Assembly: GCA_032139905.1 (NCBI GenBank)
Contig: JAQJDB010000007.1
Coordinates: forward strand, 1,054,001 to 1,118,000
Direction: 5' to 3'
Length of the DNA stretch: 64,000 bases
Source: Nitrospira sp. MA-1
GTDB lineage: Bacteria; Nitrospirota; Nitrospiria; Nitrospirales; UBA8639
In this document: positions 35,827 to 45,650 of the stretch, piece after piece
Position numbering within the stretch: position 1 is the first letter of the stretch
Layout: the number at the start of each line of letters is the position of its first letter
Translations under genes and position numbers: made by a program
The notes under the pieces: model-generated
The model's input: the letters and a program-made list of their open reading frames with translations, nothing else
The model's database searches: none
Told to the model about the DNA's origin: nothing

Positions 35827-35913
35827 GTGTACGTTGCGAGTTTTCTTCCCTAGTATGGAACGAATTTAATTGATTTGGTAAGGATCGAAAAATCTTAATT
35901 GATGAAAAGTTCC

Positions 35914-37356
35914 TTATGTTACTACCCACCCATACGCATGGTGGCTTGGGGAGGGGCCTTCTTCCCGGTAGGCCATTTTGATGTGGCTGAGATAATCCTT
36001 TGGTACTTCCTTTCGTTTGGCTTCGACATCTACCTTAAACAGTTTGGCCGCATTGAGACCAAAGACCTTGGCTTTGAGATCTTTGGTCAAGGCAGGATAG
36101 TGGAATTTTTCCTGGAGTTCTTCGGGAATTTGAAACCGCCGGAAGGCTTCGATCTGCCATTGGGGCGTGCCATACCAAATCGAATCCGTTCCCCAGAGAA
36201 GATGATCTTCACCGAACGCCAGGAGAATTTGTCCCAGCAGGTGGGCGCAGACGACGGGTTCGGTGATGACGAGTTGACCGAATGTGGATCCCAATTCCAT
36301 GTAGATATTCTTCAGCTTCGGTTGCTTGTGTTTTAAACGGCAGAATTCGCTGGTCCAGGGAATCTCCCCTTTTTTGGCTTCATCAAGATTGATGCGAGAT
36401 GTGCCTAAAAATCCGGAATGGTAAATCAGGAAATTTAATTTGGGGAAATCTTGTGCGGCCTGGAGAATATCGCGGGGATGGTTGTAATCGGGCACCGGGC
36501 CGAGCGGCAGGCCTTTGTGCGTGCAAATATTATTGATGTTTAGGGCCTGCGCTTTTTCAAGCATGGGGTAGGCGATCTTTTCATCGCTTAGCCACCAGCC
36601 ATGTTCGAAGCCTTTCGGCGGGGAGCCGGTATAACATTTCCAGGCATCGACCTTGAACGTCTCCGCTTGCTGATCCATGTAATCAAGATCGACCTTGCCT
36701 AATTGGGGCATGACCAGCCCATGGGCGAGCATGCGTTGGGAAGCGGTGAGACGATTAATTGCATCACGGATGTGCGTCATTTCTTTGGGCGGGACGACGG
36801 CTTCCCATGGATAGGGGCCGGGCGGAGTGCTGATGAGCCCGATAGAAGTGTCGCTGTCCAGAAAGACTTCTTTGATGTAGTTTCCCAAGCTCAGGTCCTC
36901 CATTGTTCCACTATCCCCGGAGAGCTTGGGATTCAGGCCCATTTCTTTGGCACGGCGCCGCAATCCCAGAAGTCCGTCTTTCCAGCCCGGCTGGTTGAAG
37001 GATGAACTGACGTAGTGGGTTTGGACATCGAAGATGAAGGGGAGGTTCCCTTTGCGAGCCTGAACCGCTTGGGGTTCCGCCGCTTCAACGTCCAGCACAT
37101 CAAAGAATTTTCCAAATACCTGGTTCATGGCCAGAAAAGCCAGCGCCATTCCACCGGTGGTTTTAAGAAAATCTCGCCGGTTTATGCCGAGGCGGCTGCT
37201 CAGCCGTGTGCTGCTTTGGTGGATCAGCCACTCAACCTGGCTTTGTTTGATGGACTGTGGGGGCGGAAGAAATTCTTCGCTGGAGACCACCTGTGTGGGA
37301 ACCGGTGAGGCGGAGGTATATCCTTGCCGGATATGGCTGGCTGTTCGACGGCTCAT
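35914..37356 (-). CDS. Tat-exported amidohydrolase family protein
   Basis: The 480-residue protein carries a twin-arginine signal (NRRDFLKTTGG at about 59-69, followed by ALAFLAM) after an unusually long N-terminal part, so the true start may lie further in. The mature domain is of the amidohydrolase 2 type: FDVQTHY near residue 110, NNICTHKGLPLG, LNFLIYHSGFLG and LLWGTDSIWYGTP, which would supply the metal-binding His/Asp residues. Relatives are decarboxylases or hydrolases; the substrate is unknown. Export by Tat suggests that the protein folds, with metal, in the cytoplasm. It ends 70 bp before the next minus-strand gene. Confidence 0.8.
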   Translation of the reverse strand: MSRRTASHIRQGYTSASPVPTQVVSSEEFLPPPQSIKQSQVEWLIHQSSTRLSSRLGINRRDFLKTTGGMALAFLAMNQVFGKFFDVLDVEAAEPQAVQARKGNLPFIFDVQTHYVSSSFNQPGWKDGLLGLRRRAKEMGLNPKLSGDSGTMEDLSLGNYIKEVFLDSDTSIGLISTPPGPYPWEAVVPPKEMTHIRDAINRLTASQRMLAHGLVMPQLGKVDLDYMDQQAETFKVDAWKCYTGSPPKGFEHGWWLSDEKIAYPMLEKAQALNINNICTHKGLPLGPVPDYNHPRDILQAAQDFPKLNFLIYHSGFLGTSRINLDEAKKGEIPWTSEFCRLKHKQPKLKNIYMELGSTFGQLVITEPVVCAHLLGQILLAFGEDHLLWGTDSIWYGTPQWQIEAFRRFQIPEELQEKFHYPALTKDLKAKVFGLNAAKLFKVDVEAKRKEVPKDYLSHIKMAYREEGPSPSHHAYGWVVT

Positions 37357-37426
37357 AGGCCAATTGTGCGCGATTCACTCTACTGAGGGCAACATTGGAA
37401 GAGCAGGGTGAACAGCGCTCCAGGAA

Positions 37427-37834
37427 TTATTTTGAACCGAATTCAAACATCTTTATTAACGGCTTTTGCTCGTGTTCAATCATGTCATAGTCCGTTGATT
37501 TGCCGGACTTATATCGAGGGAAGAGCTCAATGGTTCGTCGGGAGGATGAGGTTTCCGGCTCCGCGGATTGTGGCGTTCGCCAGCCCACGGGAGGAGGAGG
37601 TGGTGGTAATCGCCAGTCCCGTTTCTCTTCTTGTGGAATTCTCCATCGGTTCGATTCGAGGAGATTTTCCGAGAGAGGAGATCGGTAGGAGTCTTCATCA
37701 GGAAGCGACAGTTGGGTGCTGGGCTTTTCAAGGGCGGCCGCTGCGAGCAGTGCCGGAAGGAGGAGAAGCATGCCCATCAAGCCTAAGGAGAAAGAGGGCT
37801 GTCCCTCTACAAGGAACCGTTCTGCCCTAGTCAT
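37427..37834 (-). CDS. Small exported or membrane-anchored hypothetical protein
   Basis: The 135-residue protein has one hydrophobic segment (LGLMGMLLLLPALLAAAALE, about 18-37), then a charged, Pro-rich and probably disordered tail (LPPPPPPVGW). The ATG at 37834 overlaps the stop of the upstream solute-binding protein gene as ATGA, which fixes the start and shows translational coupling. No domain is recognised; an envelope-anchored partner of the solute-binding protein is possible. Confidence 0.6.
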   Translation of the reverse strand: MTRAERFLVEGQPSFSLGLMGMLLLLPALLAAAALEKPSTQLSLPDEDSYRSPLSENLLESNRWRIPQEEKRDWRLPPPPPPVGWRTPQSAEPETSSSRRTIELFPRYKSGKSTDYDMIEHEQKPLIKMFEFGSK

Positions 37835-38718
37835 GGGTTCGTGGCCACATCTTTTCTCCACTCAATTCCCTCAAACCAATATTTGTGAACGGAGCTTAAC
37901 CAGGTATCGGCGTTATGGCTGATAATCCATGCGTTGAGGAAATGTACAAAGTCGGGATCTCCCTTGCGAACGGCAAAGGCCTCTTTGGTCTCGAGCAGTG
38001 GTTTGGACAAGGGTTCATCAACGGTCTGAGGATGATCCAGGGCAATAAACGTGGTAATGGGTTCGTGCTCGATGTACCCATGGACCTTTCCGCCCGTGAC
38101 AGCCTCTATGGCCTCCTCACTGGAAGAAAATGTTTTGATGGTGGCCTCCGGGAACACGCGATGGGCAAGGTCCTCGCCAACCGATCCGGTCACCGCAGAA
38201 ATGATCACTTCCGATCGATTGAGGTCTTCTGGGCCATCAAAAGCTTTTGTTAATGGAATATTCGTGACTAATCCGATCCCGGATGAGTCATAGGGCTGGC
38301 TGAAATTGACTTTCAAGGCTCGTTGAGGGGTAATCACGATGCCTGCAGCGATAATATCGATTTCCCCTTTCAGAAGGGCCGGTATAATATCCTCCCATTT
38401 AAAGGGATGGAATTCGGGTTTCACGCCAAGGTCCTTGGCCAATTGTCTGGCCACGTCAATTTCAAATCCGACCAATTCACCATCCTTATTCTTGAATGTC
38501 CAAGGGGTAAACAGTGCGATGCCTACCCGTAATGTTCCTTTCTCCAGAACTCTTTGCAATGCGCCGGATTGGCCGCCAGGAGATGGGCTTAAACGGGATT
38601 TTGATGCGACCTCTGCTTGGGCCGTTGACAGAAGGACAAAGCCTCCGAAGAGGACTGCTGTGAAACAATTGAGTAGGATGCGAAAGAATCGTTGGTGTGT
38701 GTGCATGATGACCGCCAT
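37831..38718 (-). CDS. Family 3 extracellular solute-binding protein
   Basis: The 295-residue periplasmic protein has a signal peptide (ending STAQA, about 35) and SBP_bac_3 features: LRVGIALFTPWTFKNKDGEL, GFEIDVARQLAKDLGV, KGEIDIIAAGIVITPQRA, VNFSQPYDSSGIGL and a hinge near GGKVHGYIEHEP. The Arg after TPQ is the usual amino-acid carboxylate contact, so a polar amino acid or related small acid is a likely ligand. No permease or ATPase gene adjoins, so it is an orphan and could feed a transporter or sensor elsewhere. The ATG at 38706 is an alternative start. Confidence 0.85.
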   Translation of the reverse strand: MAVIMHTHQRFFRILLNCFTAVLFGGFVLLSTAQAEVASKSRLSPSPGGQSGALQRVLEKGTLRVGIALFTPWTFKNKDGELVGFEIDVARQLAKDLGVKPEFHPFKWEDIIPALLKGEIDIIAAGIVITPQRALKVNFSQPYDSSGIGLVTNIPLTKAFDGPEDLNRSEVIISAVTGSVGEDLAHRVFPEATIKTFSSSEEAIEAVTGGKVHGYIEHEPITTFIALDHPQTVDEPLSKPLLETKEAFAVRKGDPDFVHFLNAWIISHNADTWLSSVHKYWFEGIEWRKDVATNP

Positions 38719-38835
38719 GGTTGTGGTTCGCGTTTATGAAAGAAGGCACTGTACCATAGGGCTTCTATCCCTGAAAGTAGGGGGATAGTCCTTGAATGGT
38801 AACAAAAAAAAGAGGATTGATTGCGGGAGAGAGCT

Positions 38836-40245
38836 ATGAAATGTAGAGGGTTGATAAGCTTGATCATTTTGTTGGCGATACTCTGTTCGGTCAATGCGGT
38901 TGCGGCCGAGCCTGTCTTGCAACCTTGGCCGAAGAACCTTTGGTACTGGAGTGATCACGGAGAACCCTTGCTGTTGTTAGGGGGGAGTGATGACGACAGT
39001 CTGTTTCAATGGCCGGAAAAAGATCTTCTTGCGCAGCTTGATCGATTGGTGTCCGCTGGTGGCAATGTCATCCGGAACACGATGAGCAGCCGACAGGATC
39101 GAGGTTTTGAGGTCTTTCCGTTTCAACAGCTGAATGATGGCCAGTATGATTTAGAGCAGTGGAATGACGAGTACTGGACGCGCTTCGAACGGATGCTGCG
39201 AGAAACGGCCAAGCGCGGCATCATCGTGCAGATCGAGGTTTGGGACCCTTGGGACTACATGGGCGACACCTGGCATATTCAGCCGTATAACCCACGCAAT
39301 AATATTAACTACACGATCGAAAAATCGGAATTGGCAGAACGCTATCCCGAACCACCCTATCTCAACACACAACCGTTCTTCTTTACGACGCCAAGGCAGC
39401 GAAACAACCGTGTGGTACTGCAGTACCAGCAACGATTTGTCGATAAGATGCTGGATTATACCCTGCGATTCGGTCATGTGCTCTATTGCATGGACAACGA
39501 AACCACTGGCGATGAAGAATGGAGCCGTTACTGGGCGACATACCTCAAACATCGCGCGGACAAGGAGGACAGAATGATCTTTGTCACCGAGATGTGGGGG
39601 AATAAGGATATTACCGCCGAGATTCATAGGCGAACGTTCGATCATCCGGAGGTGTACGATTTCGTCGATGTTTCGCAAAACAATCACCAGAGCGGACAAA
39701 AGCATTGGGACCAATTTCTTCATGTCCGGAATTACCTGTCCAAGAATCCGCGACCGATCAATTTAACAAAGACCTATGGCGCGACCGGTCAGCGATTCGG
39801 CACCGACCAGGACGGGATCGAACGGTTCTGGCGGAATCTGTTGGGCGGGGCGGCGTCTATTCGTTTCCATCGTCCCACGGCAGGACTGGGACTACATGAC
39901 AAGGCCGTGGCCAGTATTCGCGGGGCCAGAAAGCTGGAGTCGCAGATTCCTTTGTGGACGCTGGAACCCGCGGACGACCTGCTCACCGGTCACAAGCCGA
40001 ATCACGCCTATCTGTCAGCCCGCAGGGGCAGCGCCTTCGCCTTGTACCTACCGGTTGGCGGTGGAGTGCGAATCGATGTGTCCAGCGCGGAAGAGCCGTT
40101 GGTGGTCCGTTGGATTGAAATTGCTACAGGAGACTGGGGACCCGAGCAACAGATTCAAGGCGGCGGGAAGATTTACCTGACGTCTCCAGGGTCTGGGAAT
40201 TGGGCGGCGGCAATCACCGGGCAACATTCAGCGGGGACTGACTAA
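38836..40245 (+). CDS. Secreted glycoside-hydrolase-like TIM-barrel protein
   Basis: The 469-residue protein has a signal peptide (about 1-24, ending AVAA) and a cellulase-like barrel: LLLLGGSDDDSLFQWPEKDL, GGNVIRNTMSSRQDRG, IIVQIEVWDPWDYMG and LYCMDNETTGDEEWSRYWA. Residues 190-210 contain the Asn-Glu pair (NE in MDNETT) that is typical of a catalytic acid in clan A hydrolases. The last 80 residues (RRGSAFALYLPVGGGVRID) look like a beta-sandwich that binds carbohydrate. The protein is related to the DUF4038 group, but I cannot name the substrate. The ATG at 38836 follows gggagag. Confidence 0.7.
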   Translation: MKCRGLISLIILLAILCSVNAVAAEPVLQPWPKNLWYWSDHGEPLLLLGGSDDDSLFQWPEKDLLAQLDRLVSAGGNVIRNTMSSRQDRGFEVFPFQQLNDGQYDLEQWNDEYWTRFERMLRETAKRGIIVQIEVWDPWDYMGDTWHIQPYNPRNNINYTIEKSELAERYPEPPYLNTQPFFFTTPRQRNNRVVLQYQQRFVDKMLDYTLRFGHVLYCMDNETTGDEEWSRYWATYLKHRADKEDRMIFVTEMWGNKDITAEIHRRTFDHPEVYDFVDVSQNNHQSGQKHWDQFLHVRNYLSKNPRPINLTKTYGATGQRFGTDQDGIERFWRNLLGGAASIRFHRPTAGLGLHDKAVASIRGARKLESQIPLWTLEPADDLLTGHKPNHAYLSARRGSAFALYLPVGGGVRIDVSSAEEPLVVRWIEIATGDWGPEQQIQGGGKIYLTSPGSGNWAAAITGQHSAGTD

Positions 40246-40340
40246 GCAGCACACTGTGTCCTGAGCGTAGGTCATCGTTCCAGGCAATGTCGCACACGTG
40301 TGGGGCAAGATATACAGCTATTTCGAAGGAGACAATAGGC

Positions 40341-41885
40341 ATGAAACCGGCATTAGCGATATTGGGGACGGGCTCTGATGTGGGAAAAAGTCTGGTCACG
40401 GCAGGCTTGTGTCGGCTGTTACATCGGGCGGGAGTCAGGGTGGCGCCCTTTAAAGCACAGAACATGTCGTTGAATTCCTATGTCACGCCGGATGGAGGAG
40501 AGATGGGGCGAGCCCAAGTGCTTCAGGCTCAAGCCTGCGGGTTGGCTCCGCATGTGGACATGAATCCGATTTTGTTGAAGCCGGAAGCCGACGCCAAATC
40601 TCAAGTGATTGTTCAAGGAAAAGTATGGCGAAGTCAGAATGCCCGGGATTATTTTGATCGAAAATCGGAGCTGATTGAATTTGTGAGGGCGAGTTATGAC
40701 CGGCTATGCAAGCAGTATGATGTGATGGTGTTGGAAGGGGCAGGGAGTGCCGCAGAAATGAATTTGCGGGATCGTGATATTGTGAATTGGCCGATGGTCG
40801 AGATGGCTGATGCGGCGGTGGTGTTGGTGGCCGATATTGATCGGGGTGGCGTGTTTGCGCAGGTCATCGGGACCATGAATTTGTTAGCCCCGGAAGAACG
40901 GCAGCGGGTGATCGGGGTCGTCATTAATAAGTTTCGGGGGGATCTGACGTTGTTTGAAGATGGTGTCACATTTATAGAAAAACACACGGGAGTCCCGGTG
41001 TTCGGCGTATTACCGTATTTGCGGAATCTGGAATTGGATCAGGAGGACAGCGTGGATATTGATCGATTCCGTAAGACGCTTTTTGAAGACGATACCGTCA
41101 ATATCGCCGTCGTGTTGCTGCCACATATGAGTAACTTTACGGATTTCAATCGACTGGCTGCGGAACCGGATGTGGCGCTTCGCTATGTGACTTCACCCCG
41201 GGAACTTCAGGGGGCGGATGCTATTGTTCTGCCGGGAAGTAAAACGACGATTGCCGATTTGGAGTATCTCCGGAAGGTTGGATTCGAAGAAGCGCTTAAG
41301 ACACATGTCCAACGTGGGAGCGAGCTTATGGGTGTATGTGGTGGATTCCAGATGCTAGGGAAAGAGATCACGGATCCACAGCATGTTGAAACGGGTGGCT
41401 CGTCGAAAGGATTCGGGTTACTGGAAGTCGAGACGGAATTGCTTGCTCACAAGAAAACGGTGCAAGTCCGTGCCTGCTCCTTACCGGAGTCCTGGGGGCA
41501 TGAATGTCCGGTTGAGGGGTATGAAATTCATATGGGGGCCACGAGGGGTGCGAACGACATTCCATCCTGCTTTGGCATTTCTCCTAACCAGGAGAAATTT
41601 TCCTTGGAAAAGGAAGACGTACGATTGGACGGGGCGATGAGTCCGGACGGGCGTGTTTGGGGGACTTACATTCATGGGGTTTTTGATCAACCGGAATTTC
41701 GCCGTCGATGGTTAAATCGAATGCGAATCCGTAAAGACCTCGCGCCGCTTGATTTGGAAATATCAGCGAAGGTTTCCCAGCGAATGTCGCAGGCATTGGA
41801 TCGTTGGGCTGACCATCTAAAAACCCACCTTGATGTGGATCGTATTTTCTCGACATTGGGATTAGGTGGTTCCGTCCCAGACTGA
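40341..41885 (+). CDS. cobQ: Cobyric acid synthase (CobQ/CbiP)
   Basis: The 514-residue enzyme amidates four side chains of adenosylcobyrinic acid a,c-diamide, using glutamine and ATP. The N-terminal synthetase half has the P-loop variant LGTGSDVGKS (about 6-15), NMSLNSYVTPDGGEMGRAQ and LEGAGSAAEMNL. The C-terminal class I glutaminase half has the nucleophile Cys333 (GVCGGFQML) and the His of GTYIHGVFD. The ATG at 40341 follows gaaggag; upstream in-frame codons would add 18 unrelated residues. It is not behind a riboswitch, unlike the rest of the locus, and ends 85 bp before the BrkB gene. Confidence 0.95.
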   Translation: MKPALAILGTGSDVGKSLVTAGLCRLLHRAGVRVAPFKAQNMSLNSYVTPDGGEMGRAQVLQAQACGLAPHVDMNPILLKPEADAKSQVIVQGKVWRSQNARDYFDRKSELIEFVRASYDRLCKQYDVMVLEGAGSAAEMNLRDRDIVNWPMVEMADAAVVLVADIDRGGVFAQVIGTMNLLAPEERQRVIGVVINKFRGDLTLFEDGVTFIEKHTGVPVFGVLPYLRNLELDQEDSVDIDRFRKTLFEDDTVNIAVVLLPHMSNFTDFNRLAAEPDVALRYVTSPRELQGADAIVLPGSKTTIADLEYLRKVGFEEALKTHVQRGSELMGVCGGFQMLGKEITDPQHVETGGSSKGFGLLEVETELLAHKKTVQVRACSLPESWGHECPVEGYEIHMGATRGANDIPSCFGISPNQEKFSLEKEDVRLDGAMSPDGRVWGTYIHGVFDQPEFRRRWLNRMRIRKDLAPLDLEISAKVSQRMSQALDRWADHLKTHLDVDRIFSTLGLGGSVPD

Positions 41886-41970
41886 AACCAAAAATTGAAA
41901 TGAAGAGGCCTCGAATTTTCCAGGAGCCTGCCATGTTTTGATCATATATGAGGGGGTGTAAGAAAAAGGG

Positions 41971-42897
41971 ATGAGGGACGATCAGAAGTTTTTATGGAAT
42001 ACTGCGGAGCCGGGGATGGGCGATCATAAATCCGCCTGGTCCAGACGGCCACGGGAATGGTGGGCATTGGCCAAGGAGGTGTGGGCCGCCTCATGCGAGG
42101 ACGATGTCTTTGGGCGGGCTGCGCAGCTCGGGTTCTATTTTTTATTGGCCTTATTTCCCGCCATGTTGGGAGTGACGGCGCTCATTGGTATGTTGCCCAG
42201 ACAGGTGGTCGTGCCTAATGTTATGCCCTACGCCAGGGAAATTCTTCCCGCTGAATCCTTGATCCTTGTTGAGCGCTATGTTGATCAGATGATCCAGGGA
42301 AGTGGGGGGGGATTGTTTTCTTTGAGTCTCCTTGGTTCTCTTTGGGCGGCTTCCTGGGGCATGATGGCGATTATTAATACACTCAATGCTGTCTACGGGG
42401 TGAAAGAAACTCGCCCGCTTTGGAAAGCCGGCCTGACGGCGGTGTTGCTGACAATAGGGGCTGCGGTCTTTTTCATCACCTCGTTAATCTTGATCTTAGC
42501 GGGTGAAGAGGTGAGCCAATGGGTTACAGAGTTGACCGGGTTGGAGTGGTGGGCGACGATTGCCTGGCCCCTGTTGCAGTGGCCGGTCATCGTTCTTTTC
42601 ATGCTGATGGCTATTAACCTGGTCTATTATTGGGCGCCGAACAGTGATCATGCATGGCAGTGGGTCAAGCCGGGATCCGTGCTTGCCGTGTTTCTCTGGA
42701 TTATTCTTTCCCTGGGGCTTAAATTTTATGTGGAGAATTTCATCAATTACAACGCAGTCTATGGACCCATTACGGGAGTGATTATCCTGATGATGTGGCT
42801 GTATGTGGGCGGGTTGACTCTTTTGCTAGGAGGAGAGCTGAATTTCATTCTCAAACGTCCTCACATCATGGATGGATCTGATTCGTCAGAAGTGTGA
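41971..42897 (+). CDS. YihY/BrkB family inner-membrane protein
   Basis: The 308-residue protein has about six membrane helices and the BrkB features AAQLGFYFLLALFPAMLGVT, GSLWAASWGMMAIINTLNAV, NLVYYWAPNS and GPITGVIILMMWLY. The family was once described as RNase BN, which is wrong, and its function is unclear. It sits between cobQ and the first cobalamin riboswitch in the same direction. A link to corrinoid use is only positional. Confidence 0.85.
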   Translation: MRDDQKFLWNTAEPGMGDHKSAWSRRPREWWALAKEVWAASCEDDVFGRAAQLGFYFLLALFPAMLGVTALIGMLPRQVVVPNVMPYAREILPAESLILVERYVDQMIQGSGGGLFSLSLLGSLWAASWGMMAIINTLNAVYGVKETRPLWKAGLTAVLLTIGAAVFFITSLILILAGEEVSQWVTELTGLEWWATIAWPLLQWPVIVLFMLMAINLVYYWAPNSDHAWQWVKPGSVLAVFLWIILSLGLKFYVENFINYNAVYGPITGVIILMMWLYVGGLTLLLGGELNFILKRPHIMDGSDSSEV

Positions 42898-43114
42898 ATG
42901 GTGAATCTGTGCATTTTTGCATGAAACCTGTGCCGCGTCTCCGTTGCCAATTTCACAAGGGAATGTCCTGATACCGCATGAGCTGAGGAGCTTCGTTTGT
43001 GGTGTGGGTGGGTTGCGAAGGCCGGTTGGGGGAGGGATCTTTTAGAATAGGCAATCCTATGCCGGCCAACAATCACTGAAAAGCCATTTCTTGACAAAGC
43101 GGCCACGTCCCTCC

Positions 43115-43292
43115 TACATTCTTCAAAAACACACACGGAAAGAATGATGGGAAGCGGGTGAAATTCCCGCGTGGTCCCGCCGCTGTAACTGAGGACGAAC
43201 CCCGCAAGAGCCACTGTCCGGATTTGATTGTAATATTCGGATGGGAAGGCGCGGAAAGTAGGTTATTTACTCAGGAGCCAGAATACCTCATT
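43115..43292 (+). ncRNA. Cobalamin riboswitch (first) upstream of btuFCD
   Basis: Between BrkB and btuF lies a cobalamin-aptamer pattern: GGGAAGCGGGTGAAATTCCC, then a tcccgccgctgtaac element, the B12-box AGAGCCACTG near 43207-43216, a long peripheral stem and a terminal GAGCCAGAATACC close to 43280. Binding of cobalamin normally hides the ribosome-binding site or causes termination, so uptake genes shut off when B12 is plentiful. The btuF start is 45 bp beyond. The exact expression platform was not resolved. Confidence 0.88.
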
Positions 43293-43337
43293 CCTTCCAA
43301 GACCAATGTTCCCTCGTGGGCTGGGGAAGTGGTGAGG

Positions 43338-44387
43338 ATGAAGAATCGGGTGCAATCCTCAAGGTTGAGTAAGCCTTGGGGATTTTTTATTTTGAGCAGT
43401 TGCGTTCGCCAGGTGATCTGCGGAATCGTGGCTTGGTGGGTGATCTTCCCATGCGGATTTCCTGGCGTGATGGTTTTGGCCTTTGACGGAGAGATGATGA
43501 AACGGCGCCAACAGGGTATTTTGACCGGCATGCCCTTCATGGCTAATGTGGCTCCCCGCACCTTTGTGGACGATCTTGGACGGAAACTCTATCTGGCCAA
43601 TCCCCCTACGCGCATTGTTTCATTGGCTCCCAGTGTGACCGAAATTCTTTTTGCCATCGGATTGAATGAGGAAATTGTCGGGGTCACCGAATTTTGCGAT
43701 TTCCCTCCCGAAGCATTGGCTAAGCCGAAGGTAGGATATGCCACCCCTAATCTTGAGACGATTCTGGGACTTCAACCGCAATTGGTGTTGGCTCCAAGGT
43801 CTTTCCTGCGTGCCGACCTCATCACCAAATTGGAACAATTAAAGATTCCTATCTTTATCCTTGAGGCGCATACGGTGGAAGACATTCTTGCGCACATTCA
43901 GTTGTTGGGGCGGATGGTCGGTCATTCTGAAGAAGCGAATGCCCAAGCGGCCCTTATGCGAAAACAACTCGCCAGTTTGTCGAGCCGGTTGGTGGATCTG
44001 CCTCGCCCCACATTATTGTATATTTTGAATTCCTCACCACTGATTACGGTCGGGCCCGGGAGTTTTATTCATCGACTGATTGAGTTGGCGGGTGGCAGAA
44101 ATGCTGCTGAGCACGCTGTGGCGCCTTATCCGCGTCTGACCATGGAAGAAGTCTTACGACAAAATCCTGATATTCTGTTGTTTCCGGTGGGGCGACAGGA
44201 AGGGATTTCTCAGGTGGAACAGGATTCATGGAAACGGTGGACGACATTGGCAGCGGTGCAACACGGCAAGCTGGTTCAAGTTGATAGCGATCTTCTCAAT
44301 CGTCCCGGTCCACGGATTCTTGAAGGGCTGAAGCATTTGGTGAAAATTCTGCATCCGGAAGTGAGTCAGGATAACCTTCCCAATTGA
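43338..44387 (+). CDS. btuF: Cobalamin-binding ABC transporter substrate-binding protein BtuF
   Basis: The 349-residue protein has an N-terminal hydrophobic anchor or signal (about 13-50) and a BtuF/FepB-type periplasmic domain: TRIVSLAPSVTEILFAIGLN, VGVTEFCDFPPEA, LETILGLQPQLVLAPRSFL and GGRNAAEHAVAPYPRLTMEE. Such proteins deliver vitamin B12 or siderophores to a BtuCD-type permease; the riboswitch and gene order point to B12. The ATG at 43338 is chosen because the longer open frame from 43158 runs through the riboswitch. It is followed by btuC after 118 bp. Confidence 0.88.
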   Translation: MKNRVQSSRLSKPWGFFILSSCVRQVICGIVAWWVIFPCGFPGVMVLAFDGEMMKRRQQGILTGMPFMANVAPRTFVDDLGRKLYLANPPTRIVSLAPSVTEILFAIGLNEEIVGVTEFCDFPPEALAKPKVGYATPNLETILGLQPQLVLAPRSFLRADLITKLEQLKIPIFILEAHTVEDILAHIQLLGRMVGHSEEANAQAALMRKQLASLSSRLVDLPRPTLLYILNSSPLITVGPGSFIHRLIELAGGRNAAEHAVAPYPRLTMEEVLRQNPDILLFPVGRQEGISQVEQDSWKRWTTLAAVQHGKLVQVDSDLLNRPGPRILEGLKHLVKILHPEVSQDNLPN

Positions 44388-44504
44388 GTGATCTTGTGAA
44401 GAATCATCGAGATCCGGGAATGGGATATACCTTTCCGGTCGGATCCGGAACATTTCACTATTGTGCTCACTGAATTTAAAAAATAAACCTTGTTTGTGGA
44501 CCCC

Positions 44505-45650
44505 ATGGCAAAAGTTCCGCCACTGACCATTTCCCCATCGACAACAGGTTCGACGGAATGGGTACATTCTCCTCCCACTATGCCAATGCCGGTTCCCTCT
44601 TTGCCGACACTCACGATCCGTCGGTGGTGTGTGTGGGTGGGCATATCGATCATGTTGGCGGTAGCAGCTCTGTGGGCATGTCTTGGATTTGGGACCGAGT
44701 CCATTGCTGTCTCCAGGATCTGGTCCATTCTGCTTGGGGCATTGATGGGAAGAGAGCCCGTGACGATTGGGATGGATCCGGCATCAGTCATTCTGCTTCA
44801 GGTGCGGTTGCCCCGGCTGATATTGGCATTTTTCGTTGGCGGGAGTTTGGCCATGGTTGGGGTCGCGCTCCAGGCCTTGTTGCGCAATCCCCTGGCTGAT
44901 CCGTTTATCATCGGCATTTCCAGCGGCGCGGCGCTAGGCGCCGCCATTGCTATCTTGTTTGGCGTGGGGATTTCCGTTTGGAGTGTGTCGGCCTTGCCCG
45001 TGTGTGCCTTTGCGGGAGCCCTTCTGTCTTTGTTGATTATGTATCGTATTTCATCGGCTGGCACTGGTTTTTCGATCTACACCCTGTTATTAGCCGGTGT
45101 GGTGTTGAATGCGATTTTTTCCGCGTTCATTATGTTCCTGACCAGTGTGGCTGATCCCAATCGGGCGTTCGGGATGTATGCCTGGTTGATGGGATCGTTA
45201 ACCGGCCCGGATTTCCACACGCTTGGCGTTCTGGCTCTGTATTTAGGGGTGGGTTTGATTGTGTTGGGGACACAAGCCCAGTCATTAAATCTCTTGACCC
45301 TTGGCGAAGAAACGGCCCGATCGTTGGGGGTTGAAGTTGAGCGGGTTAAACAATTGGTGTTTGTCGCGTCAGCACTGTTGACGGGGGCGGTCGTGAGTTT
45401 TAGCGGAATCATCGGATTTGTCGGCCTGATCGTGCCGCATGCCGTCCGCCTGGTCTTGTGTGCAGATCATCGACTCTTACTCCCGGTTGCCGGATTTGTG
45501 GGAGGCATCTTTCTGATGTTGGCGGATACGGTAGCACGAACCGTCTTAAGTCCCGCTGAATTTCCTGTGGGTGTGGTCACGGCGTTGGTGGGGGGACCCG
45601 TATTTTTGTTTCTGCTGATGAATCGGAATATGCGGGTGGGGATGAGATGA
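44505..45650 (+). CDS. btuC: Cobalamin ABC transporter permease BtuC
   Basis: About 381 residues, a FecCD-type permease with ten membrane helices: LPRLILAFFVGGSLAMVGVA, LADPFIIGISSGAALGA, GFVGLIVPHAVRL and the cytoplasmic coupling helix LGEETARSLGVEVERVK. It forms the channel with BtuD below. The ATG at 44505 is chosen; a TTG at 44490 and an ATG at 44580 are also possible, since the N-terminal 40 residues before the first helix are a Pro/Thr/Ser-rich stretch of no clear function. It overlaps btuD by four bases. Confidence 0.92.
   Translation: MAKVPPLTISPSTTGSTEWVHSPPTMPMPVPSLPTLTIRRWCVWVGISIMLAVAALWACLGFGTESIAVSRIWSILLGALMGREPVTIGMDPASVILLQVRLPRLILAFFVGGSLAMVGVALQALLRNPLADPFIIGISSGAALGAAIAILFGVGISVWSVSALPVCAFAGALLSLLIMYRISSAGTGFSIYTLLLAGVVLNAIFSAFIMFLTSVADPNRAFGMYAWLMGSLTGPDFHTLGVLALYLGVGLIVLGTQAQSLNLLTLGEETARSLGVEVERVKQLVFVASALLTGAVVSFSGIIGFVGLIVPHAVRLVLCADHRLLLPVAGFVGGIFLMLADTVARTVLSPAEFPVGVVTALVGGPVFLFLLMNRNMRVGMR

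Noticed and set aside
43158-43337. Longer N-terminus for btuF from 43158
   Set aside because: This stretch is the cobalamin riboswitch; the start at 43338 is better placed.
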